Of a DNA stretch of 8,363 nt, positions 1-6,063 are shown one piece after another (within the stretch, counting starts at the first letter, position 1; each line of letters starts with the position of its first letter). The notes under the pieces are model-generated. The model did not search any database. It had not been told where the DNA came from and saw only the letters and a list, made by a program, of their open reading frames with translations. Source of the DNA: Candidatus Omnitrophota bacterium (GTDB lineage Bacteria > Omnitrophota > Gorgyraeia > Zapsychrales > Fredricksoniimonadaceae); the NCBI GenBank assembly GCA_016206745.1, contig JACQQW010000270.1, forward strand, positions 1 through 8,363, written 5' to 3'. The translations under genes were made by a program, and so were the position numbers.

Positions 1-8
1 AAAATAGA

Positions 9-185
9 TTAAGCCTTCTTACCGACAGAAAAATCACCTAAACGACCATTGATCTCCCTTTGCGTCAAACGCGCCAGGTAGTGGCACACCCCCAGCAACA
101 GACGTAACTGCTCAACCGAGAGGTTGTTAAGATCATGGTCTTCCAAATTCAATAAATCTTTGAGTTCTTGCGTCTTTATCTTCAT
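9..185 (-). CDS. Small hypothetical protein at the end of the oxidase cluster (58 aa)
   Basis: I do not recognise this protein. It is 58 residues, strongly helical by eye, with leucine-rich amphipathic stretches (ELKDLLNLEDHDLNNLSVEQ, then LRLLLGVCHYLARL) and a basic C-terminus ending GKKA. It has one cysteine and no signal peptide. The short LLLGVC stretch is too brief and too close to charged residues to be a convincing membrane segment. An in-frame ATG lies five codons upstream, touching the stop of the preceding gene, but only the internal ATG has a ribosome site (AGGAG five bases ahead), so I chose it. It lies 15 bases after the second subunit III gene and is probably translated from the same message. 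Many bacterial oxidase operons carry a small membrane subunit IV here; this protein does not look like one. A role as an accessory or assembly protein is only a guess from position. The ORF is well supported; its function is unknown. Confidence 0.65.
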   Translation of the reverse strand: MKIKTQELKDLLNLEDHDLNNLSVEQLRLLLGVCHYLARLTQREINGRLGDFSVGKKA

Positions 186-188
186 GCC

Positions 189-197
189 TTCTCCTGT
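189..197 (-). promoter_or_regulatory. Ribosome binding site that decides the start of the small ORF
   Basis: On the minus strand this reads ACAGGAGAA, with AGGAG five bases before the ATG at 185. The alternative ATG at 200 directly follows the TAA of the subunit III gene and has only an AT-rich stretch before it. The same nine bases precede the second subunit III gene (789-797). Confidence 0.7.
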
Positions 198-200
198 CAT

Positions 201-785
201 TTAAAGTAAATAAACGACCGTAAAAACCAGCATCCACATCAGATCCACAAAATGCCAAAACAAGGTCAGGATCTCCACCCTCAAATGATTCGCCGCATTG
301 AACCGTCCCTTTAATCCCCCGATCAATACATAAAGAATAAAAATAATCCCTGAAAACACATGCAGGCCATGGAACCCGGTGGCCCCAAAAAAACATCCCG
401 CGTAGATACTGCTCGAAGGAAGGAAGTGTTCCGCGATAAAATGGCGGTATTCAAAAGCCTGGATGCTTAAAAACAGCACCCCTAAAAACAGGGTCCACGA
501 CAGATCACGTATGAATTTCTTTTGATCGCCGGCCCTGACCGCCTCCAAAGCGTTCATCATGGTGTAGCTGCTTAATAACAGGGCAAAAGTATTGAACGCC
601 GTCAACGGGACATTGAGCGCCTGCCCCGGATGCGGCCAAGGAGCACCGTTGGCACGCAAATAGGACGCGGCGATCAATATGGCGATAAAACTTAAGCCGT
701 CAATGATCAAAAAAACCCAGATCCCCAATTTCCCAAATGCAATGTTTTTAAAAGCCTTATCTTCCATTGCTAATGCCTGTTCCAT
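201..785 (-). CDS. ctaE: Cytochrome c oxidase subunit III, canonical-type copy (194 aa)
   Basis: This is an integral membrane subunit of the aa3-type oxidase. In this family subunit III binds next to subunit I near the D-channel entrance and stabilises turnover. The protein is of the short bacterial type with about five membrane helices and lacks the first two helices of the seven-helix mitochondrial form. Family signatures visible: GKLGIWVFLIID near residues 18-29, AFNTFALLLSSYTM near 63-76, Q109 and E112 in SIQAFEY, TGFHGLHVF near 136-144, and FWHFVDLMW near 176-184 with H178 and D181. The start at 785 is preceded by AGGAG with five bases of spacing, inside the 13-base gap after the previous gene. 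It is the second of two subunit III genes in tandem and keeps the usual conserved polar residues, so it is probably the standard one. Subunit III family assignment is secure; the gene symbol follows general usage. Confidence 0.93.
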   Translation of the reverse strand: MEQALAMEDKAFKNIAFGKLGIWVFLIIDGLSFIAILIAASYLRANGAPWPHPGQALNVPLTAFNTFALLLSSYTMMNALEAVRAGDQKKFIRDLSWTLFLGVLFLSIQAFEYRHFIAEHFLPSSSIYAGCFFGATGFHGLHVFSGIIFILYVLIGGLKGRFNAANHLRVEILTLFWHFVDLMWMLVFTVVYLL

Positions 786-788
786 ACG

Positions 789-797
789 TTCTCCTGT
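789..797 (-). promoter_or_regulatory. Ribosome binding site of the second subunit III gene
   Basis: The minus strand reads ACAGGAGAA, with AGGAG five bases before the ATG at 785. It is nearly the whole gap between the two subunit III genes, and it supports ATG 785 over the later in-frame ATG at 767. It is identical to the site before the small ORF at the end of the cluster. Confidence 0.7.
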
Positions 798-798
798 A

Positions 799-1362
799 CT
801 ATTGAATAATAAAGATCAAAACAAACATGACCAGCCACACAATAAACAGAAAATCCCAAAAATATTTTATCCCAAGACTGATCGAGGTCCCCTGCCACTC
901 TTTAAAACGCAAGCAGAGCATAAAAACAGCGGCTACGGCGCCCAAAATGTGCAGCGCATGAAAACCTGTTAACAAAAAAAAGAAACTGCCGGCAATGCTG
1001 CTTTGCCAGTGAAGGCCCGTTGCCATTGTCATCTGCCATAAACGAAACTGCCCGGCTAAAAATACCAGCCCCAAAGCAAAGGCGCTCCAAGCCCAGGCAT
1101 TAAGCCTTAAAACATCTTTCTTAAAAGATATGGATAAGCTCCAAGAGCTCATCGCCATGGCCAAGGTATTAAAAACAACGAGGTGTCTGACCGGTGACGT
1201 TACATGATCCCCCAACCAAGACGGCGCGCGCAGGCGAAAGACCACATACCCCCAAACCAAGGTAAAGAAGACCAGCGCCCATGAACTTAAGGCGATCATC
1301 AAACCTATGGAAAACGTATTGCGCCGGCGCAATTCCGTAAAGTCCGGGGCCATAACAGACAT
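799..1362 (-). CDS. Divergent cytochrome c oxidase subunit III-like protein (187 aa)
   Basis: A second member of the heme-copper oxidase subunit III family, about five membrane helices long. Shared family features are the N-terminal helix pair, VVFNTLAMAMSSWSLS near residues 62-77 and TGFHALHIL near 132-140. It differs from its downstream neighbour at conserved polar positions: the QxxE site reads Q105-FRLW with leucine (L108) where the glutamate is expected, and the last helix reads KYFWDFLFIVW (166-176), so the usual FWHFVD histidine is aspartate and the aspartate is phenylalanine. Its ATG overlaps the stop of subunit I by one base (TAATG), with GGAGG about ten bases upstream, so the two are probably translationally coupled. 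It may be a true second subunit III, or may fill the place of a subunit III/IV pair in the complex. Family is clear; its role beside the canonical copy is inferred. Confidence 0.85.
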   Translation of the reverse strand: MSVMAPDFTELRRRNTFSIGLMIALSSWALVFFTLVWGYVVFRLRAPSWLGDHVTSPVRHLVVFNTLAMAMSSWSLSISFKKDVLRLNAWAWSAFALGLVFLAGQFRLWQMTMATGLHWQSSIAGSFFFLLTGFHALHILGAVAAVFMLCLRFKEWQGTSISLGIKYFWDFLFIVWLVMFVLIFIIQ

Positions 1363-3065
1363 TACCCTATATCCTCCGTCTGCGACGCCCAGTCCTTGCC
1401 CTTGATCTTCGGGTTGCTGTATTCATGCGGCCCGCATTTGACCACTGGTTGTGCCGCGAAATTGCCGTGAGGAATAGGATAATCCACTGTCCACTCCAAG
1501 GTTGCGGATTCCCACGGATTGCGCGCGGCCTTGGGGCCTCGTAACAAGGCGATCACAAAATTCAATATGAATATCCCTTGGGCAGCGCCCAATATAAAGG
1601 CCGCCGTACTGATCTGGCGGTTCATGGGCATCAAGGGCTTGATAAAATCATAGGCGCCGGGATCAAAAAGCCGTCTGTGTTGGCCTGCGTAACCGACGCC
1701 CAGCATGTTAAAAAACACATAATTAAGGGCTAAAAAGGTGATCCAAAAATGCGCCTTGCCCCAAAACGGGTCCATCTGCCGGCCGAACATTTTTGGGAAC
1801 CAATAGTACATGCCCGCGAAAGAACCCATCAGGACGCTGGCGGCCAGGGTGTAATGAAAATGCCCCACTAAAAACATGGAGTCGTGCAAATACATGTCAG
1901 AGGTGATGACCCCCATATAAAGCCCGGTCAATCCCCCCAGACCAAAAACAAAAACAACCGACATGGCAAACAGCATGGGCGCATCAAAACGCAAGGACCC
2001 CTTCCACATCGTGCCCAGCCAATTCAAAAAAAAGATCGACGTTGGCAGGCTGATCAACAAGGTCAGGAACATAAATGACTTGCCGAGCAACGGGCTCATG
2101 CCGGCCACATACATATGATGCCCCCAGACCAGGGCGCTTAACACCGTGATAACGCCCATGCATAGCACGGTGACCCTGTAGCCGAACGCCGGCTTTCTTG
2201 AAAAGGTGGACAGCAGATCGGAAACAAGTCCCCACACCGGCAGGATCAGGATATACACTTCCGGATGGCCGAAAAGCCAGAACACATGCTGGTACAATAA
2301 GGGGTCCCCTCCTTTGACCGTCGCCTTGCCGCCGGCAACAAAAAATTGCGTACCCAGCACATTGTCCAAGAGTAAAAAGATCAAGCCGGCGGCAATGATA
2401 GGGACAAAAATTGCATTCAGGATGGAAGATAACCAAATACCCCAAACCGTTAACGGCATACGCATATAGGTCATGCCCGGCGCGCGCAAGCGGATCACGG
2501 TTGTAATGTAATTGATCGCGCCCATGATCACCGCCGTGCCCATCAACACCAGAGAAAGGCACCACAACGCCTGCCCCCATCCGGGAATTCCTCCAACCGG
2601 AGTGCTTAATGGAGGATACGATGTCCAACCGGCAGCGGCTGAGCCGCCGGGGCCGTAATGAGAAAGCAACAGGACAACGCCTGAAAAAAAGAAGGTCCAA
2701 AAAGAAATCATATTCAACACAGGAAAGGCCATGTCCGCGGCGCCGATCTGCAAAGGGACGACAAAATTGGCAAAGGCGCCTGTTAATAAAGGCGTGACCG
2801 CCCAGAAAATCATTACGGTGCCATGCATGGTCAAGACCTGGTTATAGGTGTCCGGTGTAAGGATCCCATTATTTTCCGGGAACAGCAGTTTTCCGACAAT
2901 CGGCACTTCTGTTTCCGGATAGGCGATCTGCCAGCGCAGCAGCATGGCCTGCAGGCCTCCCCATAAGAGGAAGAATATCCCAAAAAACAAATACTGCTGC
3001 GCGATCCTCTTATGGTCGGTTGAAAAAATATATTTGGTGATAAATGATTGACGATGTTCTGGCAT
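1362..3065 (-). CDS. ctaD: Cytochrome c oxidase subunit I, A1-type with variant K-channel (567 aa)
   Basis: This is the catalytic subunit of heme-copper oxidase: it reduces O2 to water at heme a3-CuB and pumps protons across the cytoplasmic membrane. About twelve membrane helices are visible. Ligands present: heme a H81 (MHGTVM) and H404, heme a3 H402 (GHFHY), CuB H267, H316 and H317 (WGHHMY), and the cross-linked Y271 in GHPEVY. E269 in that motif places it in subfamily A1. D-channel residues D111 (AADMAFP), N100 and N118 are kept, as is the Mg-site HD (394-395) and the RR pair (464-465). In the K-channel helix the family reads PTGIK; here it reads PTSIF, so the lysine is F345. Length is normal for the family. 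The ATG has GGGAG about eight bases upstream. The gene follows subunit II after 18 bases and overlaps the next gene by one base. Identification is very secure; functional consequences of F345 are inference. Confidence 0.98.
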   Translation of the reverse strand: MPEHRQSFITKYIFSTDHKRIAQQYLFFGIFFLLWGGLQAMLLRWQIAYPETEVPIVGKLLFPENNGILTPDTYNQVLTMHGTVMIFWAVTPLLTGAFANFVVPLQIGAADMAFPVLNMISFWTFFFSGVVLLLSHYGPGGSAAAGWTSYPPLSTPVGGIPGWGQALWCLSLVLMGTAVIMGAINYITTVIRLRAPGMTYMRMPLTVWGIWLSSILNAIFVPIIAAGLIFLLLDNVLGTQFFVAGGKATVKGGDPLLYQHVFWLFGHPEVYILILPVWGLVSDLLSTFSRKPAFGYRVTVLCMGVITVLSALVWGHHMYVAGMSPLLGKSFMFLTLLISLPTSIFFLNWLGTMWKGSLRFDAPMLFAMSVVFVFGLGGLTGLYMGVITSDMYLHDSMFLVGHFHYTLAASVLMGSFAGMYYWFPKMFGRQMDPFWGKAHFWITFLALNYVFFNMLGVGYAGQHRRLFDPGAYDFIKPLMPMNRQISTAAFILGAAQGIFILNFVIALLRGPKAARNPWESATLEWTVDYPIPHGNFAAQPVVKCGPHEYSNPKIKGKDWASQTEDIG

Positions 3066-3083
3066 TTTCTGATCTCCCTTACC

Positions 3084-3932
3084 TTAAATTCTAGCCTGCC
3101 ATTTCCAGCCCCAATCCTTGGGCACTCCACCGGTAGAAGGCCCTGAATCTGCCCACACATCATCCGGCGATGAGGCTTGCGCGGCTTGGGCGTCCAGCCA
3201 TTTCTGGAAATCCTCTTTGGACTCAACGATCAAATCCCCCCGCATTTTATAATGGCCATTGCCACATAGCGCAGAACATGCAATTTCAAATTTTCCTGTT
3301 TTTTTAGCCTGAAACCAAAACGTGGTGATCATTCCTGGAACGACATCTTGTTTAATGCGTAAATAGGGGACATAAAAAGCATGGACGACATCGAACGCAG
3401 ACAATTGCAGGAGCACCGGCGTGTCCACAGGCACATGCATCTGGCTTAATGGCGCTACAATATCGTCTTGGGTGGCGAATTCTCCATCAGTTCCGGCATA
3501 GCGAATGTTCCACGCGAATTGTTGCGGCATTACTTCAATCTTTAAAACATTTTTGCCTTGGGGAAAATTCCAAAACACTCCGTTCAAATCGCGGAAGGAC
3601 ATATGTTCAATCACCGCGTCAATGGAAAAAAATACCGTCATGCCAAGCAAAATGGTGGCAATCACATAAACCTTCTTATTGCCTGTTTCGTACACCGCTT
3701 GATGGCCAGGCCGGCTGCGGTAACGGATAATGAAATAAATAATGGCCGCTGCCACTGCCCCGAAAAAAATGACGAGGACCTTATCAATGTAACGGATCAC
3801 ATCATCGATCAAATGGCCATTGGTTGAAATATCCTCCGGGAATGGCATGCCCCAGATGCTCGCATGGGCATGGACGGAAAACCCGGCCAGCAACAAAAAC
3901 AAGATCCCCGGTATTTTAAGGCCGCGCGACAT
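3084..3932 (-). CDS. ctaC: Cytochrome c oxidase subunit II, CuA protein (282 aa)
   Basis: It carries the CuA electron-entry centre that passes electrons from cytochrome c to heme a. A signal peptide occupies roughly residues 1-24 (hydrophobic ILFLLLAGF, then HAHA as a likely cleavage region); it has no lipobox. Two membrane helices follow at about 51-70 and 88-106, then a periplasmic cupredoxin domain. CuA ligands are H184 (DVVHAFYVP), C219, C223, H227 and M230. The usual CxExC reads C-S-A-L-C, with A221 for glutamate. W141 in QQFAWN is the likely electron-entry aromatic. The normal LExxWTxxP motif at the second helix is not recognisable (GNKKVYVIATILL instead). There is no C-terminal cytochrome c domain, so this is aa3-like and not caa3. 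The reading frame stays open to 4043, but ATG 3932 has AAAGGA five bases upstream and begins the signal peptide. It starts 19 bases after the radical SAM gene. Confidence 0.96.
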   Translation of the reverse strand: MSRGLKIPGILFLLLAGFSVHAHASIWGMPFPEDISTNGHLIDDVIRYIDKVLVIFFGAVAAAIIYFIIRYRSRPGHQAVYETGNKKVYVIATILLGMTVFFSIDAVIEHMSFRDLNGVFWNFPQGKNVLKIEVMPQQFAWNIRYAGTDGEFATQDDIVAPLSQMHVPVDTPVLLQLSAFDVVHAFYVPYLRIKQDVVPGMITTFWFQAKKTGKFEIACSALCGNGHYKMRGDLIVESKEDFQKWLDAQAAQASSPDDVWADSGPSTGGVPKDWGWKWQARI

Positions 3933-3937
3933 ACAAA

Positions 3938-3944
3938 TCCTTTC
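3938..3944 (-). promoter_or_regulatory. Ribosome binding site that decides the subunit II start
   Basis: The minus strand reads GAAAGGA, five bases before ATG 3932. It lies in the 19-base gap after the radical SAM gene. The upstream in-frame ATGs (up to 4043) lie inside the radical SAM coding region and would put a charged, non-hydrophobic stretch ahead of the signal peptide. Confidence 0.7.
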
Positions 3945-3951
3945 TCTAGTA

Positions 3952-4743
3952 TTAATAGGTATAACAGCTTTTACGGTAATTCCCATGCCTGGCAACGGTC
4001 GCCTTCTCATCGAAAGGCGTATTATTTTTAACAGGCACGTCATAGCAGGTAATCACGCGCATCCCTTTAAAAGACTGTTTGGCTTTCTCAAGGGTTTCAC
4101 GGCCCAACGGAGCATCCCCCGATGGACGAACAGGCGTATTAAGCTGTACCTCATGCGGATTTAATAAATATGCCAGCGTACTTAATTCTTTTAAGTACTC
4201 AATATTGTCCTTAACCAACATCATCTGCAGCGCAAATTTGCCTTTGAAGCGCTCACGAAATTTTCCAAGCCCTCGAAGCAGCAATTCGTAGTCGATTCCA
4301 CAAACACCATCAATACAATCGAGCATTCCCTGATTGATGGCATCCAACTTGGCTAAAACAAAATCCGCCTCCATCAAATCGTCTTGAACATCTTTAAGGT
4401 GTAAAAGCGAAGAATTAGTAATAACGGCCACTTTTTCTCTTCGTATAGATTTAACTGCACGGATCATGCCCCCTAAATTTCTAGCCAATGTCGGTTCTCC
4501 GCGGCCTGAAAAAGTAATGTAATCTACAAAAAATGGCGGGATGCGTTTAATTTCTGCCAATAACTCGGGAACAGAAACATGTTCCTGCCGCTGGCTGGAT
4601 AATTGGACAGTATTCCCCAGTTGGCAATAGGCACAGTTCATGTTGCAAATTTTTTGCTGACCCGATAAAGGATCAACACCTAACGAATTCCCCAACCGCC
4701 AGGAATATACAGGGCCATAAATATAACAAAATGGGGTAATCAT
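3952..4743 (-). CDS. Radical SAM protein, COG0731 (wyosine-synthase-like) family (263 aa)
   Basis: A radical SAM enzyme of unknown substrate. The 4Fe-4S cluster motif is C33-x3-C37-x2-C40 (CNMNCAYCQLG). The opening IYGPVYSWRLGNSLGVDPL is the signature N-terminus of the COG0731 group, which also contains the archaeal tRNA-wyosine enzyme; bacterial members are mostly uncharacterised. SAM-binding features are the GE-type motif SGRGEPTLA near residues 79-87, and ITNSSLL near 108-114. VQLNTPVRPSGDAPL near 199-213 is another family stretch. Length is normal for a single-domain member. The ATG has GGAG eight bases upstream. It lies 36 bases after the GT4 gene and 19 bases before subunit II. By hand count on sampled lines its GC is about 40 percent, against about 50 percent or more in both flanks, so it may have a different history. 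The fold is sure, the reaction unknown; a link to oxidase assembly is speculative. Confidence 0.9.
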   Translation of the reverse strand: MITPFCYIYGPVYSWRLGNSLGVDPLSGQQKICNMNCAYCQLGNTVQLSSQRQEHVSVPELLAEIKRIPPFFVDYITFSGRGEPTLARNLGGMIRAVKSIRREKVAVITNSSLLHLKDVQDDLMEADFVLAKLDAINQGMLDCIDGVCGIDYELLLRGLGKFRERFKGKFALQMMLVKDNIEYLKELSTLAYLLNPHEVQLNTPVRPSGDAPLGRETLEKAKQSFKGMRVITCYDVPVKNNTPFDEKATVARHGNYRKSCYTY

Positions 4744-4779
4744 AATATGCGCTCCGTTATCAAAACTGACCTTTAACCT

Positions 4780-6063
4780 TTATTTTATCAACCGCCAGTT
4801 GAAAATACCGGCCTCCCCCGCCTTAATCACGTTGCGAATAATGTCCCAATCCGTTTTGACCCTGTCCTGCAAAGACTGCCATGAATTTTTGTGATATTGT
4901 GAAAAAGGGGCCTTCCTTGCGATCAACTGCTTATAAATTTTCAGCATGCGAAGAGTACAGTTGCGGATAGAGTATTCTTCGGCGCTGTTCCGGGCCTGTT
5001 TTTTAAGCGTTTTAAACTTGTCCGCCGGCCGTTTCAAGACCCATTCCAAAGCTTCTATAAATCTTTTCTGGTCGGGTCTAGGGATTGATCGGCCATTGGC
5101 ATAATTTTGAATGACTTCCCGTACCCCCGGCGCATTGATGGCGACCACCGGGACGCCGGATGCCAGCGCTTCGATAAGAACAATGCCCTGTGTTTCACTT
5201 AAAGATGCGAAAGCAAAGACATCCATGGCATGATAAGCATCGGTTAAACCCTGGCCATCGAGATAACCGGTCAAATGCAGTCTTTTCTGTAATCCCGCAT
5301 GTTTAAATTTGTTGCGTATCATGGGTACGGATGGCCCCTGTCCGACAATCAATGCGTGAACGCGTCCATCTTTCTTTAATAACTCCACCAAAGCCGGGAC
5401 CATAAAGTCGAGGTTCTTCTCCGGCGCCAGGCGGCTTACGTGGCCTATGACCATGGCATCCGCCGGAATCCGGTTTTTCTGACGGCAAAGCTTACCATTG
5501 CCTTTGGCAAAGGCCCGAGTATTGACGCCTGTGGGAACAACCGTAATAGGGGCCCTTACCCTGCGTTTGATCAAAATGTCCCGCACGCTTTGGCTGGGGG
5601 CAATCACATGCCGGCACATATTGGCATAACCGGAGGCCAGCGTGATCAGAAACCGTTTGACCCCTTGCGTGCGGATGGGCAAATAATGCACATAATGTTC
5701 GAACATGATGTGATAAGAAAAGACCAGGGGAACATGGTATTGACGGCTTAAACGCACCGCGAAATCACCCATAAAAAAAGGATAATGGCTGTGGATGATA
5801 TCGGGGCGAAATTCATCCATGATCCTTGAAAACTCTCCGGGAAGGGGCAAATTAATTGAAAATTCAATGCCTTTCCCGTTCTTATGATGGAAAGCCGGTA
5901 AGCGCGCCACATTTTCTTTCTTGTCCGCGCGTCCGGCAGGTCCGGGTGCCGCGATCAGGACATCATGCCCCAATTTCCGTAATTCATGAGAGAATGAAGT
6001 AAGCGACTGTTCAAGACCTCCAAGGTGCGGAAAATACGAATTGGTCATCATGAGTATTTTCAT
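4780..6063 (-). CDS. GT4 family glycosyltransferase, glycolipid-synthase-like (427 aa)
   Basis: A retaining GT-B glycosyltransferase of family GT4, cytoplasmic and probably membrane-associated. The N-terminal acceptor domain has MTNSYFPHLGGLEQ (GG at residues 15-16), HSHYPFFMGDFA near 91-102, and FSYHIMFEHYVHYLP near 115-129, which resembles the YHTMYExYxHY stretch of diacylglycerol glucosyltransferases. The C-terminal donor domain has GHVSRLAPEKN (R211, K216 for the nucleotide phosphates), and the EX7E motif with E290 and E298 (SETQGIVLIEALASGVPVV). A basic tail of about 45 residues follows the fold. The open frame extends to 6111, but ATG 6063 starts the fold directly, overlaps the stop of the glycosidase as ATGA, and has GAGGTG five bases upstream. 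Substrate prediction: a nucleotide hexose to a lipid or similar acceptor, moderate at best. A capsule or soluble-sugar transferase remains possible. Confidence 0.93.
   Translation of the reverse strand: MKILMMTNSYFPHLGGLEQSLTSFSHELRKLGHDVLIAAPGPAGRADKKENVARLPAFHHKNGKGIEFSINLPLPGEFSRIMDEFRPDIIHSHYPFFMGDFAVRLSRQYHVPLVFSYHIMFEHYVHYLPIRTQGVKRFLITLASGYANMCRHVIAPSQSVRDILIKRRVRAPITVVPTGVNTRAFAKGNGKLCRQKNRIPADAMVIGHVSRLAPEKNLDFMVPALVELLKKDGRVHALIVGQGPSVPMIRNKFKHAGLQKRLHLTGYLDGQGLTDAYHAMDVFAFASLSETQGIVLIEALASGVPVVAINAPGVREVIQNYANGRSIPRPDQKRFIEALEWVLKRPADKFKTLKKQARNSAEEYSIRNCTLRMLKIYKQLIARKAPFSQYHKNSWQSLQDRVKTDWDIIRNVIKAGEAGIFNWRLIK

Noticed and set aside
2026..2033. Run of eight A on the plus strand at the K-channel position, as a possible sequencing frameshift that creates F345
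   Set aside because: Family residues match on both sides in the same frame (PTS before, LNWLGTMW after), so no net frameshift exists, and length change in the run would break the gene.
1984..2700. A 238-codon minus-strand open frame inside the subunit I gene
   Set aside because: It lies wholly within subunit I in another frame, its protein is cysteine- and arginine-rich with no recognisable motif, and the real frame has all oxidase ligands.
2831..3226. A 131-codon minus-strand open frame across the subunit II to I junction
   Set aside because: It overlaps two certain genes in another frame and shows no family motif; a shadow frame.
3933..4043. Upstream extension of subunit II to the ATG at 4043
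   Set aside because: The extra residues lie in the radical SAM coding region and precede a good signal peptide; ATG 3932 has a proper ribosome site.
3820..4164. A 114-codon plus-strand open frame over the subunit II start and radical SAM end
   Set aside because: It is antisense to two certain genes, with no motif and no sign of independent coding.
4744..4779. Possible terminator between the GT4 and radical SAM genes
   Set aside because: The 36 bases hold a short direct repeat (AAGGTT/AAGGTC) and the ribosome site, but no stem-loop followed by a T-run.
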